From: Rubrivivax sp.
GTDB lineage: Bacteria > Pseudomonadota > Gammaproteobacteria > Burkholderiales > Burkholderiaceae_C
NCBI GenBank assembly: GCA_016719535.1
Contig: JADJYX010000001.1
Location: 434,001 to 498,000, forward strand
Reading direction: 5' to 3'
Length of the DNA stretch: 64,000 nucleotides
A program made the translations under genes and the position numbers. Every line of letters starts with the position of its first letter. Position 1 is the stretch's first letter. Under the pieces are notes generated by a model that did no database searches, was not told where the DNA came from, and saw nothing but the letters and a program-made list of their open reading frames with translations. Below are positions 49,443 through 58,137 of this stretch, one piece after another.

Positions 49443-50278
49443 GCTACGGCCCCAACCCCTGGCAGCAGCAGAACTGGGACGCGCGCGCCGCCGGCAATTT
49501 CATCGGCGGCGGCGCCGGCTGCGGGCTGCTGCTGTTTGCCACGCTGGCCGGTGCCGGGGGCACGCTGCGGCTGCTGCTGATCGGGGCTGCGGTGCTGCTG
49601 GTCGGTGCCGGGCTGCTGTGCGTCTGGGCCGAGATCGGCCGGCCCTGGCGCGCCGTCAACGTCATGTTCAATCCGCACACGTCGTGGATGTCGCGCGAGG
49701 CGCTGCTGGCGCCGCTGCTGCTGGGCAGCGCCGCCGCGTCGCTGTGGTGGCCGGCGCTGCAGCCGCTGGCGGCACTGCTGGCGGCCGGATTCCTCTATTG
49801 CCAGGCGCGCATCCTGCAGGCGGCCAAGGGCATCCCGGCCTGGCGCGAGCCACTGACGGTGCCGCTGCTGGTGGCCACCGGCGTCACCGAAGGCGCCGGC
49901 CTGTACTGGCTGGCCGCGCCCTGGTTCGGTCAGGGCAGCCAGGGCGCCTGGCTGGCCTTCGGGCTGCTGCTGCTGCTGCGATTCGCCATCGGCGCGCGCT
50001 GGTACCGGCGGCTGGCCACGCAGCTGCGCCCGGCCGCGCTGAGCGCCGTCAACCAGGCCGGCCACGGCTACAACGGCGGCAGCCTGCTGCCGCTGGCCGT
50101 GGTGCTGGTGGTGCTGGCCGCGCCGCTGCCGCCCATCGCGGTGGCGGTGCTGCAGGCGCTGGCCGGTGCGCTGGCCGCGGCCGGCGGCGCACTGTTCAAG
50201 TTGCTGCTGGTCACGCGGGCCGGCTTCAACCAGGGCTTCGCGCTGCCGCACATCCCTGTGCGCGGTGTGCGCCGCTGA
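49439..50278 (+). CDS. padD: Phenylacetyl-CoA:acceptor oxidoreductase, membrane anchor subunit (PadD)
   Basis: 279 residues with about eight hydrophobic helices and DmsC/NrfD-like traits (WAEIGRPWRAVNVMFNPHTSWMSREALLAP is the most conserved part). It holds PadBC on the inner face of the membrane and delivers electrons to the quinone pool. The first 20 residues (SYGPNPWQQQNWDARAAGNF) are typical of this subfamily. Not all NrfD proteins have this start, which supports the pad assignment. Confidence 0.88.
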   Translation: MSYGPNPWQQQNWDARAAGNFIGGGAGCGLLLFATLAGAGGTLRLLLIGAAVLLVGAGLLCVWAEIGRPWRAVNVMFNPHTSWMSREALLAPLLLGSAAASLWWPALQPLAALLAAGFLYCQARILQAAKGIPAWREPLTVPLLVATGVTEGAGLYWLAAPWFGQGSQGAWLAFGLLLLLRFAIGARWYRRLATQLRPAALSAVNQAGHGYNGGSLLPLAVVLVVLAAPLPPIAVAVLQALAGALAAAGGALFKLLLVTRAGFNQGFALPHIPVRGVRR

Positions 50279-50310
50279 CCCCAGCATTCCAACAACAACC
50301 AGGAGCCGCC

Positions 50311-51669
50311 ATGGTGGTCATGGACACTGCAGCCGCCCCCGCACCCGCCGCGCGCCGCGCGCAGGGCCTGCATGCCGACATCGAGACCCTGCCGCGCGAG
50401 GCGCTGCAGCAGCTGCAGCTGCAGCGCCTGCGCGAGACGGTGCGCAACGCCTGGGACCATGTGCCCTGGCATCAGCAGCGGCTGCGCGCCGCCGGCCTGG
50501 GCGACCCGCGCGACATCGATGCGCTGGACGCGCTGCAGCGGCTGCCCTTCATGGTGAAGACCGACCTGCGCGACAACTACCCCTTCGGCCTGTTTGCGCG
50601 CCCGCTGCACGAGCTGGCGCGGCTGCATGCGTCCTCGGGCACCACCGGCAAGCCCACGGTGGTGGGCTATACCGCGCAGGACCTGTCGAACTGGTCCGAC
50701 CTGGTGGCGCGCTCGATGCACAGCGCCGGGGCGCGCCCCGGCGACCTCGTGCACAACGCCTACGGCTACGGCCTGTTCACCGGCGGCCTGGGCGCGCACG
50801 ACGGTGCGGCGCGGCTGGGTTGCCCGGTGGTGCCGATCTCGGGCGGCGCCACCGAGCGCCAGGTGGCGCTGATCATGGATTTCCGCCCGCGCGTGCTGTG
50901 CGCCACGCCGTCGTATGCGCTGGCCATCGCCGAGGTGGCCGAATCGCAGGGCGTGGACCTGCGTAACAGCGCCTTGCGCGTCGGCCTCTTCGGCGCCGAA
51001 CCCTGGAGCGAGGCGATGCGCCGCGAGATCGAGGCCCGCATGGGGCTGCGCGCGGTCGACATCTACGGCCTGTCGGAGATCATGGGCCCGGGCGTGGCCT
51101 GCGAATGCGAGGCGCGCTGCGGCCTGCACGGCTGGGAAGACCACTTCCTGTTCGAGACCATCGACCCCGACACCGGCGAGCCCGTGCCCGAGGGCGAACC
51201 CGGCGAACTCGTCATCACCACGCTGACCAAGCAGGCGCTGCCGATGCTGCGCTACCGCACGCGCGACATCACGCGGCTGACGCGCGAGCCCTGCGCCTGC
51301 GGGCGCACGCATGTGCGCATCCTGCGCGTGACCGGCCGCAACGACGACATGCTGATCATCCGCGGCGTCAACGTCTACCCGTCGCAGATCGAGGCCGTGC
51401 TGGTCGGGCGGCCCGGCCTGGCGCCGCACTACCAGCTGGTGCTGGAACGCCATGGCGCGCTGGACAGCGTGCGCCTGGAGATCGAGGCCCTGCCCTCGGT
51501 GCCCGAGGCCCAGTACCCGCTGCTGGCGGCCGACGCCGCGCACCACATCAAGTCGATGATCGGCATCAGCGCCGACCTGCACGTGCTGCCGCCGGGCGCG
51601 GTGCCGCGCTCACAGGGCAAGGCGGTGCGGGTGCGCGACCTGCGGCCCAAGGCCGCCGCCGCCGGCTGA
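50311..51669 (+). CDS. padJ: Phenylacetate-CoA ligase (PadJ)
   Basis: 452 residues, normal for PaaK-type ligases. ATP motif SSGTTGKPTVVGYT near 110, YGLSEIMGPGVACEC near 252, YRTRDITR near 318, and RNDDMLIIRGVNVYPSQIE near 345. It makes phenylacetyl-CoA, the substrate of PadBCD. AGGAGCCGCC lies directly before the ATG at 50311; an ATG at 50323 is a possible alternative. The 32-bp gap to padD is too short for a separate promoter, so it belongs to the pad operon. An aerobic paaK role is less likely because no paa epoxidase genes are nearby. Confidence 0.88.
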   Translation: MVVMDTAAAPAPAARRAQGLHADIETLPREALQQLQLQRLRETVRNAWDHVPWHQQRLRAAGLGDPRDIDALDALQRLPFMVKTDLRDNYPFGLFARPLHELARLHASSGTTGKPTVVGYTAQDLSNWSDLVARSMHSAGARPGDLVHNAYGYGLFTGGLGAHDGAARLGCPVVPISGGATERQVALIMDFRPRVLCATPSYALAIAEVAESQGVDLRNSALRVGLFGAEPWSEAMRREIEARMGLRAVDIYGLSEIMGPGVACECEARCGLHGWEDHFLFETIDPDTGEPVPEGEPGELVITTLTKQALPMLRYRTRDITRLTREPCACGRTHVRILRVTGRNDDMLIIRGVNVYPSQIEAVLVGRPGLAPHYQLVLERHGALDSVRLEIEALPSVPEAQYPLLAADAAHHIKSMIGISADLHVLPPGAVPRSQGKAVRVRDLRPKAAAAG

Positions 51670-51758
51670 TGCTCCGCGGGTGCTGAAGCCCGCTGGCTCG
51701 CTGGCCCGCTGACCCGCTGCACGCCGTCAGCCCGACCCGCCCCCCGCCCGACGGGAAC

Positions 51759-51777
51759 GGCGCGCCTTGCGCGCGCC
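51759..51777. terminator. Bidirectional terminator between padJ and the M20 peptidase
   Basis: GGCGCGC-CTTGC-GCGCGCC, a perfect 7-bp stem with a 5-base loop, between convergent genes. Upstream of it is a run of imperfect CGCTGGC repeats (51690-51718). Confidence 0.5.
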
Positions 51778-51790
51778 GATGCACCGCCGG

Positions 51791-53197
51791 TCAGCGGGCC
51801 CGGCGCGGCAGCGTGGGCGCCTGTTCGCCCAGGTCCCAGAAGAGGCCCGTCATCAGCTGCAGCGCCTCGCGTGCCACCGGCGCCAGCAGGTGCTCGTCGG
51901 GCGCATGCTGCTGGCAGGCGGCATAGCTGTGCGGGATCCACACCGTGGGCAGCCCGAGGGTGTCGGCGAAGACGTCGTTGGGCAGCGAGCCCCCCAGGTT
52001 GGGCAGCAGCACCGGCGGCTTGCCCGTGCTGCGCTGCAGGCTGGCCAGCGTGAAGTGCACCCAGGGGTTGTCGGGGTCCAGCCTTGTGGCGTGCATGACC
52101 AGCGGCTCGCTCACCTGCACGTCGGCAAAGCCGTGCGCGGCCAGGTGCTGCTGCACCGCCTGGCGCAGCACCGACATGTCGGTGCCGACGACGAAGCGCA
52201 TGTGCAGCGTCGCCTTCGCCGTGGGCGGGATGGCATTCACCGGGTGCTCGGGGTTGCCGGTCTTCATCGCCAGCACCTCCAGCGTATTCCAGGCGATCAC
52301 GCGCTCGGCCGGCGTCAGCCCGGGCTCGCCCCAGCCGGGGTCGACCGCGGGGTCGCCGGGGTCGCCGCCGAAGGTCAGGCCCGCCAGCGCTTGCCGGACA
52401 TTGGCCGGGATGGGCGGCGGCCGCAGTGCCGGCACGCGGATGACGCCGCGCCCGTCCACCAGGCAGGCGATGGCATTGGCCAGCACCGTGCCCGGGTTGC
52501 GCAGCAGACCGCCCCAGTTGCCGCTGTGGTGGCCGCCGTCGCGCAGGCACAGCTCGAGGTCGAAATTGGCCACCCCGCGCGAGCCCAGGAAGACGGTGGC
52601 GCGATCGCGCGCCAGGCGCGGGCCGTCGCTGGCAATCAGCACGTCGGCGTGCAGCGCGTCGGCATGCGCGGCGCAGAAGTCGGCCAGGCCGGGCGAGCCG
52701 GTCTCCTCGCCGGTTTCCAGCAGCCAGGTGACGTTGAAGCCGAGCGCGCCGCGCACGGCCAGCGCCTGCGCCAGCGCGGCGACATTGATCGAATGCTGGC
52801 CCTTGTTGTCGGCGCTGCCGCGGCCGTAGAGGCGGTCGCCGTCGGCGGCCAGCGCCCACGGGCCCTGGCCCTTCGTCCACGAGGCGTCCTGGCCGCGGAT
52901 GACGTCGCCGTGGCCGTACATCAGCACGGTGGGCAGCGCCGGGTCCTCGGTGCGGGTGGCGATCAGCAGCGGGCCAAAGGGCGGCACCGGGTTGTCGTGC
53001 ACGTGGCCGCCGAAACCCAGTGCGGCCAGCGTGGGCAGCATCTCGTCGGCCAGGTAGCGCCGCAGTTCGGCCGCCGACGCCGGGTTCTGGCTCTCGGTGC
53101 GGATGGCGACGCGGCGCGCCAGGTCGCGCACGAAGGCGCCGCTGTCGAAATGCGCCGCCGCAGCGGCCAGCGCCGCCTCGCGCGTGGCGCCGTTCAT
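51791..53197 (-). CDS. M20-family metallopeptidase (dipeptidase/deacylase)
   Basis: 468 residues of the M20 family. Zinc-binding regions are MYGHGDVIRGQ (first His/Asp), YGRGSADNKGQ and LLETGEETGSPG (catalytic Glu), with the dimerisation domain around GSRGVANFDLELCLRDGGHHSG. The His in SYAACQQHAPDEH near the C-terminus completes the site. The substrate is unknown; relatives include carnosinase-like dipeptidases. The start overlaps the stop of the upstream ABM gene (ATGA). Downstream of padJ but convergent, so not part of the aromatic operon. Confidence 0.87.
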   Translation of the reverse strand: MNGATREAALAAAAAHFDSGAFVRDLARRVAIRTESQNPASAAELRRYLADEMLPTLAALGFGGHVHDNPVPPFGPLLIATRTEDPALPTVLMYGHGDVIRGQDASWTKGQGPWALAADGDRLYGRGSADNKGQHSINVAALAQALAVRGALGFNVTWLLETGEETGSPGLADFCAAHADALHADVLIASDGPRLARDRATVFLGSRGVANFDLELCLRDGGHHSGNWGGLLRNPGTVLANAIACLVDGRGVIRVPALRPPPIPANVRQALAGLTFGGDPGDPAVDPGWGEPGLTPAERVIAWNTLEVLAMKTGNPEHPVNAIPPTAKATLHMRFVVGTDMSVLRQAVQQHLAAHGFADVQVSEPLVMHATRLDPDNPWVHFTLASLQRSTGKPPVLLPNLGGSLPNDVFADTLGLPTVWIPHSYAACQQHAPDEHLLAPVAREALQLMTGLFWDLGEQAPTLPRRAR

Positions 53198-53496
53198 GTG
53201 CTCTTGCCCACCAGCTCGAAATGCTCGACCACCGGCGGCGCCGCGAAGAAGGGCCCGACGATGGCGCGCCATTCGGCAAACAGCGGCCCGCCGCGGAAAT
53301 GCACGGTATGGTCCTCCAGCGTGTCCCAGAAGATCTGCAGCACGAAGCGCTCGGGGCATTCGACGCCGCGGTTGACCTTCCAGCCGCGGCAGCCCTGGGC
53401 GCGGCCGATCACCGTCTTCAGACCCAGCTGGATGGCGGCTTCGAAATCGGCCTGGCGGCCGGGGTGGATGCGGATATCGGCGAGTTCGAGGATCAC
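53194..53496 (-). CDS. Antibiotic biosynthesis monooxygenase (ABM/YgiN-like) domain protein
   Basis: 100 residues from a GTG at 53496 with AGGGG upstream. Small alpha-beta ABM fold: VILELADIRIHPGRQADFEAA at the start, FVLQIFWDTLEDHTVHFRGGP in the middle and PVVEHFELVG at the end. Such proteins include quinol monooxygenases and stand-alone proteins of unknown role. It forms a two-gene operon with the M20 peptidase. The exact start is uncertain: the frame stays open for many codons upstream. Confidence 0.7.
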   Translation of the reverse strand: MILELADIRIHPGRQADFEAAIQLGLKTVIGRAQGCRGWKVNRGVECPERFVLQIFWDTLEDHTVHFRGGPLFAEWRAIVGPFFAAPPVVEHFELVGKST

Positions 53497-53653
53497 GGGG
53501 CGACCCCTGTCGGTCAACAAGGCCGTGAGTGTCACATGGCGCCTTGGGGCGGTGCCCGATGGCTGCAGCCGCGGCCTGCAGCGATGCAGCGCGGCCCGCC
53601 GTGACAATCCGGCGCTTGCCACCGATGTCCGCCACCGCCTTGCCTTCGATCCC

Positions 53654-54535
53654 GTGCTGAAGACCGACTCCGCACGCAGCCGGCGCATCGGCATCGGCCT
53701 CATCGTGGCCGGCACGGTGTGCTTTTCGATCATCGATGCCAGCGGCAAATGGCTGGTGCAGCAGCTGCCGGTGGCCGAGGTGGTGTGGCTGCGCTTTGCC
53801 ACCCATGTGCTGTGGATGGCGCTGCTGCTGGCGCCCAGCCGCGGCTGGGACATGGTGCGCACCCGCTCGCCGAAGCTGCAGGCGCTGCGCGCGCTGATGA
53901 TGGTGGCGATGACGGCGCTCAACTTCTGGGCGCTGCAATACCTGCAGCTGGCCGAGACCGGCGCCATCCAGTTTTCGGTGCCGGTGCTGATCGCGCTGAT
54001 GTCGGCCTGGTGGCTGGGCGAGCGGCTGGATGCACGCCGCTGGGTGGCCATCGTCGGCGGCTTTGCCGGCGTGCTGCTGGTCATCCGGCCGGGCTCGGCG
54101 GCCTTCCACCCGGCCATCCTGCTGAGCGTGGGCAATGCACTGCTGTATGCGGCCTTCAACATGCTCACGCGGCGCATGGCGGCCAGCGAGACGCCGGAAT
54201 CGATGCAGATGCTCTCGGCCTTCGGTGCCGCCGTGCTGGTGGCGCCCTTCGCGCTCGCGCAATGGGTGTGGCCGCAGGACCTGGCGACCTGGGCCGTGAT
54301 CGCCGTCTGCGGCCTGGCCGGCGGCGTCGGCCACCAGTGCGTGGCCACCGCGCACCGCTATGCCTCGGCCGCAGTGCTGGGGCCCTTCATCTACCAGCAG
54401 ATCATCTACATGGTGCTGTGGGGCTGGCTGCTGTTCGGACAGCTGCCCGACTTCTTCGTGATCGCGGGCGCGGTGGTGGTGGTGGCCAGCGGGCTCTACC
54501 TGCTGTGGCTGGAGGTACGGCGCGGTCGCGGCTGA
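53654..54535 (+). CDS. EamA/DMT-family transporter
   Basis: 293 residues, ten predicted transmembrane helices in two EamA repeats (GLIVAGTVCFSIIDASGKWLVQ at the start; LLSVGNALLYAAFNMLTRRM begins the second). Family members export amino acids or other metabolites, or act on nucleotide sugars. The start is probably GTG at 53654, because it gives the usual short cytoplasmic lead before helix one; other starts are possible. No close functional partner; a PLP-enzyme gene follows 41 bp later, perhaps suggesting a sulfur amino acid link. Confidence 0.78.
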   Translation: MLKTDSARSRRIGIGLIVAGTVCFSIIDASGKWLVQQLPVAEVVWLRFATHVLWMALLLAPSRGWDMVRTRSPKLQALRALMMVAMTALNFWALQYLQLAETGAIQFSVPVLIALMSAWWLGERLDARRWVAIVGGFAGVLLVIRPGSAAFHPAILLSVGNALLYAAFNMLTRRMAASETPESMQMLSAFGAAVLVAPFALAQWVWPQDLATWAVIAVCGLAGGVGHQCVATAHRYASAAVLGPFIYQQIIYMVLWGWLLFGQLPDFFVIAGAVVVVASGLYLLWLEVRRGRG

Positions 54536-54576
54536 GGCCGCAAAGCGGCCACCGACCGCTGCGCTAGAGTGCGGCG

Positions 54577-55728
54577 ATGAACCCCAAGACCGTCAAGCCC
54601 GAAAGCATCGCCGCCCAGGCCCTGGGCTGGATCGACGAACAGACGCGCGCTGTCACGCCGCCGATCCACGTCTCCAGCACCTACCTGCGCGACCCCGACA
54701 ACCAGTACCGCAGCGGCCGCGTCTATGCGCGCGCCGACAACCCGGCCTTCGACCAGGCCGAGGCGGTGGTCACGGCGCTCGAGCAGGGCACGGCGGCACT
54801 GCTGTTTGCCAGCGGCATGGCCGCCGCCACGGCGGTGTTCCAGGCGCTGTCGCCCGGCGACCATGTGCTGGCGCCGAAGGTGATGTACTGGTCGCTGCGC
54901 AACTGGCTGATGAATTTCGCCACCCACTGGGGGCTGCAGGTCGAGCTGATCGACATGGCCGATCCGGCGGTGGTGCGCGCCGCCATCCGCCCCGGCCAGA
55001 CCAAACTGGTGTGGGTGGAGACGCCGGCCAACCCGCTGTGGACGATCACCGACATCGCTGCCACCGCGGCCATCGCGCACGCCGCGGGCGCCAAGCTGGC
55101 GGTCGATTCCACCGTCGCCTCGCCGGTGCTCAGCCAGCCGCTGCTGCTCGGCGCCGACATCGTGATGCACGCCGCCACCAAATACCTCGGCGGCCACAGC
55201 GACCTGATTGCCGGCGTGCTGGTGGCGCGCGAGAACGATGCCTTCTGGCAGCGCGTGCGCACCGTGCGCGCCCAGCTCGGCGGCACGCTGGGCAGCTTCG
55301 AATCCTTCCTGCTGCTGCGCGGCATGCGCACGCTCTACCTGCGCGTGCGCCAGGCCAGCGCATCGGCGCAGCGCATCGCCGAGCACTTTGCGCAGCACCG
55401 CCATGTCGAGGCCGTGCTCTACCCGGGCCTGCCCGGCTTTGCCGGCCATGAGGTGGCCAAGCGCCAGATGAGCGGCGGCTTCGGCGGCATGCTGTCGATC
55501 CGTGCCCGTGGCGGCGAGGCCGCGGCCATCGCCACCGCGGCGCAGGTCGAACTGTGGAAGCGCGCGACCTCGCTCGGCGGCACCGAGAGCCTGGTCGAGC
55601 ACCGTGCCAGCGTCGAGGGCGTGGGCACGCCGGCGCCGGCCGACCTGCTGCGCCTGTCGGTGGGCATCGAGGACGCCGGCGACCTGATCAATGACCTGGA
55701 GCAGGCGCTGGCACGCGCGCATGGCTGA
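54577..55728 (+). CDS. Cystathionine gamma-synthase/lyase-family PLP enzyme
   Basis: 383 residues of the Cys/Met metabolism PLP-dependent family. The PLP lysine lies in HAATKYLGGHSD near residue 202; VRARADNPA-type substrate loop and LLFASGMAAATAVF are present. It could be a cystathionine gamma-synthase, beta-lyase or O-succinylhomoserine sulfhydrylase; sequence alone does not decide. A TAGAGT hexamer (54564-54569) lies 7 bp before the ATG, too close to be a normal -10 for a leadered mRNA. Confidence 0.82.
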   Translation: MNPKTVKPESIAAQALGWIDEQTRAVTPPIHVSSTYLRDPDNQYRSGRVYARADNPAFDQAEAVVTALEQGTAALLFASGMAAATAVFQALSPGDHVLAPKVMYWSLRNWLMNFATHWGLQVELIDMADPAVVRAAIRPGQTKLVWVETPANPLWTITDIAATAAIAHAAGAKLAVDSTVASPVLSQPLLLGADIVMHAATKYLGGHSDLIAGVLVARENDAFWQRVRTVRAQLGGTLGSFESFLLLRGMRTLYLRVRQASASAQRIAEHFAQHRHVEAVLYPGLPGFAGHEVAKRQMSGGFGGMLSIRARGGEAAAIATAAQVELWKRATSLGGTESLVEHRASVEGVGTPAPADLLRLSVGIEDAGDLINDLEQALARAHG

Positions 55729-55741
55729 GCCCGGTCGCCGG

Positions 55742-55767
55742 GTCTGTCGTCGATCCTGACGACAGAC
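55742..55767. promoter_or_regulatory. 26-bp dyad upstream of the amidase
   Basis: GTCTGTCGTC-GATCCT-GACGACAGAC, perfect 10-bp arms and a 6-base loop, 14 bp after the PLP gene and 58 bp before the amidase ATG. Either a terminator for the former or an operator for the latter; there is no T run. Confidence 0.5.
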
Positions 55768-55825
55768 GCAGCGCCGGCAGCGCTGCAACATCGGGCCTCC
55801 CGTCCATGCCGCAGGAGGATTCCCG

Positions 55826-57334
55826 ATGACCCACCCGACCACACGGGGTGCGGCGCTGACCGCGCTGGCCCTGGCCGCCCTGCACGCCGGTGCGCAGGCG
55901 GTCGACCCGTCGGCACCCGCCGCCGAACAGGCCGCGGCCGTGTGCAGCGGGCGCGTCAAGAGCGAGGCGCTGGTTGCCGAGGCACTGGCCCGCGCCCGGG
56001 CGGCCGCGGCCCACAATGCCTTTGTCCACCTCGACGAGGCCGGTGCCCTGGCCGCCGCCCGCGCCGCCGATGCCAAGGCCGCGCGCGCCAAGGGCAAGGG
56101 CTGTGCGCCGCTGCTGGGCGTGCCCGTGGTCGTCAAGGACAACATCCACGTCGCCGGCATGCCGGCCACTGGCGGCACGCCGGCGCTGAAAGGCCGCGTG
56201 CCCAAGGTCGACGCCCCGGTGGTGGCGCGCCTGCGCCAGGCCGGCGCCATCGTCATCGGCAAGACGCAGCTGCACGAGCTCGCCTTCGGCATCTCGGGCT
56301 GGAACTCCGCGTTCACCACGGGGCCGGAGCCTGGCGTGCGCAATGCCTACGACCGCAGCCGCGCGTCGGGCGGATCGTCCGCCGGCACCGGCGTCGCCCT
56401 CGGGCTGCGGTTGGTGGGCGCTGGTCTGGGCACCGACACCGGCGGGTCGGTGCGCATCCCCTGTGCCTTCAACGGCTGCGCCTCGCTGCGCCCCACGGTC
56501 GGGCGCTATCCGGGCGAGGGCATCATCCCCATCTCGCGCACCCGCGACACGGCTGGGCCGATGGCAGTGAGCATGGCCGACGTCGAGTTGCTGGACCGCG
56601 TGGTCACCGGCGGCGCCAAGGCCGGGCCGGCCGAGCTGAAGAACGTGCGCCTGGGTCTGGTCAAGGACTTCCTGGGCGGGCTGGATGCCGATACCCAGGC
56701 CGCCTTCGACGCCGCGCGGGCCAAGCTCGCGGCCGCCGGCGTCACGCTGGTCGAGGTGGACATGCCCCGGCTGATGGAACTCAACGGTGCCGTCGGCTTT
56801 CCGGTGGCGCTGTACGAGGCCTACGACGACGGCGTGGCCTACCTCAAGCGCCACCATCCGGGGCTGAGCATCCAGCAGATGGCCGAGGCCGCCGCCAGCC
56901 CCGACGTGAAGGGCACCTACCAGGGCCTGGTGATCCCGCGCAAGCTGCCGGGGCCCGACAACACCGTGGTCGATGCGCGCCCGGCCTACGAGGCGGCCAT
57001 GAGGACCGCACGCCCGGCGCTGCAGAAGCTGTACGCCGACACCTTCAAGGCGCAGCGACTGGACGGCCTGGTCTTCCCGACGGTGCCGCACGTGGCCATG
57101 CCGGCCGGACCGGAATCGAGCAGCGTGCCGGTCTTCGTCGGTGCCATCCGCAACACCGACCCCGGCAGCAACGCCGGCGTGCCCGGCATCCAGCTGCCCA
57201 TCGGGCTGGGCGCGACGACCAGGCTGCCGGTGGGCCTGGAGATCGACGGCCCGGCCGGCAGCGACCGCCGCCTGCTGGCCATCGGCCTGGCGCTTCAGTC
57301 GCTGTTCGGTCCGCTGCCGGCGCCCGCGCGCTGA
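55826..57334 (+). CDS. Exported amidase-signature hydrolase (mandelamide-hydrolase-like)
   Basis: 502 residues with an N-terminal signal-like segment (1-25, AHAG-AQAV). Amidase-signature triad: Lys in VVKDNIHV near 105, cis-Ser and nucleophilic Ser in ASGGSSAGTGVALGLR and GTDTGGSVRIP. The general look is that of mandelamide or indoleacetamide hydrolases, which act on arylacetamides. If so, released mandelate or an arylacetate could enter the Pad pathway, but no mandelate dehydrogenase is in the window. AGGAGG precedes the ATG. Its 3' end overlaps the convergent LuxR gene by 40 bp. Confidence 0.8.
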   Translation: MTHPTTRGAALTALALAALHAGAQAVDPSAPAAEQAAAVCSGRVKSEALVAEALARARAAAAHNAFVHLDEAGALAAARAADAKAARAKGKGCAPLLGVPVVVKDNIHVAGMPATGGTPALKGRVPKVDAPVVARLRQAGAIVIGKTQLHELAFGISGWNSAFTTGPEPGVRNAYDRSRASGGSSAGTGVALGLRLVGAGLGTDTGGSVRIPCAFNGCASLRPTVGRYPGEGIIPISRTRDTAGPMAVSMADVELLDRVVTGGAKAGPAELKNVRLGLVKDFLGGLDADTQAAFDAARAKLAAAGVTLVEVDMPRLMELNGAVGFPVALYEAYDDGVAYLKRHHPGLSIQQMAEAAASPDVKGTYQGLVIPRKLPGPDNTVVDARPAYEAAMRTARPALQKLYADTFKAQRLDGLVFPTVPHVAMPAGPESSSVPVFVGAIRNTDPGSNAGVPGIQLPIGLGATTRLPVGLEIDGPAGSDRRLLAIGLALQSLFGPLPAPAR

Positions 57335-58056
57335 GCATCGGGCGCCAGCCGCGCGGCCGCCCAGCGTGCCAGGCCCGCGCGGCGGCGCTCGCCGGTCTTC
57401 TCGAACAGCCGGTTGAGGTAGGTGCGCACGCTGCTGGGCGCCAGCCCCAGTTCGCGCGCGATCTGCTTGTCGGTGAGACCTCGCGCCACGGCGGCGGCAA
57501 CCTCGGCTTCGCGGGCGCTCAGGCCAGCCGGCCTGAGCCCGGGCTGGCGTCGGCGCAGCGCCGCCACGAAGGCCGGCTCGACGAGGTCGAGCAGGGCCTG
57601 CTCGTGGGGCTCGAATTCGCGCCGGTGGCGGCCGCGCCAGATGCGCAGGTCACCCAGCGCGCGCGCGCCGTCGAAGGCATGCAGGTTGATGCCCCAGTGC
57701 AGCCCGTCGCGCGCGAGAAAGTCGTTGAAGAACTCGGTGCGCGCCAGCTCGGCGTGCGGCATCACCGCGCTCACCACGGTGGCCTGGCGGCGCGCCTGCA
57801 GTTTCAGCGTGATGGGGTCGCGAAACTGGTACCAGGCGTCGTAGCGCGCCAGGTTGGCCGGGTCCATGGCCAGCCACACGCCCTGGCCGAAACGCTGCTT
57901 TGCGTCGTCCCACACGAAGGACGCGAAGTGGTCGGCCTGCAGCAGATCGAGCAAGGCATGGCCCACCTGTTCACGCAACTCGCGCTCGTCCCCTGCCTCG
58001 GCCAGCAGCGCGAAGAGGCGCCCCAGCGCGTGATGCTCGCGTGTCGACAGCCACAT
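57295..58056 (-). CDS. LuxR-family transcriptional regulator
   Basis: 253 residues. The C-terminal GerE/LuxR HTH (about 180-235) reads LSAREAEVAAAVARGLTDKQIARELGLAPSSVRTYLNRLFEKTG. The N-terminal 170 residues look like a GAF-type sensor and lack the conserved Trp/Tyr/Asp set of acyl-homoserine-lactone receptors. The gene is convergent with the amidase (40-bp overlap), which may be its target. The repeat copy at 58057 ends one base before its start codon, and no Shine-Dalgarno sequence is visible. Confidence 0.8.
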   Translation of the reverse strand: MWLSTREHHALGRLFALLAEAGDERELREQVGHALLDLLQADHFASFVWDDAKQRFGQGVWLAMDPANLARYDAWYQFRDPITLKLQARRQATVVSAVMPHAELARTEFFNDFLARDGLHWGINLHAFDGARALGDLRIWRGRHRREFEPHEQALLDLVEPAFVAALRRRQPGLRPAGLSAREAEVAAAVARGLTDKQIARELGLAPSSVRTYLNRLFEKTGERRRAGLARWAAARLAPDAQRAGAGSGPNSD

Positions 58057-58137
58057 GTCAGTACCGCCCGGCCGCTGCGAAGGTACTGACGGTCCCCTCG
58101 GGGAGCAGCGAACAAAGTGAGCGTGGGGGTTTCATTT
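58057..58137. repeat. Intergenic repeat element, copy 2
   Basis: TCAGTACC (58058-58065) pairs with GGTACTGA (58082-58089) around the same GCCCGGCCGC core as copy 1; CCCCTCGGGG and GTGAGCGTGGGGGTTTCAT follow in the same order. Compared with copy 1 (5807-5964) the central portion is shorter, and both sides of the stem have changed together. Confidence 0.75.

Noticed and set aside
50311..51669. Aerobic phenylacetate (paaK) assignment for the ligase
   Set aside because: It lies 32 bp after padD in the pad operon, and no paaABCDE epoxidase genes are present in the window.
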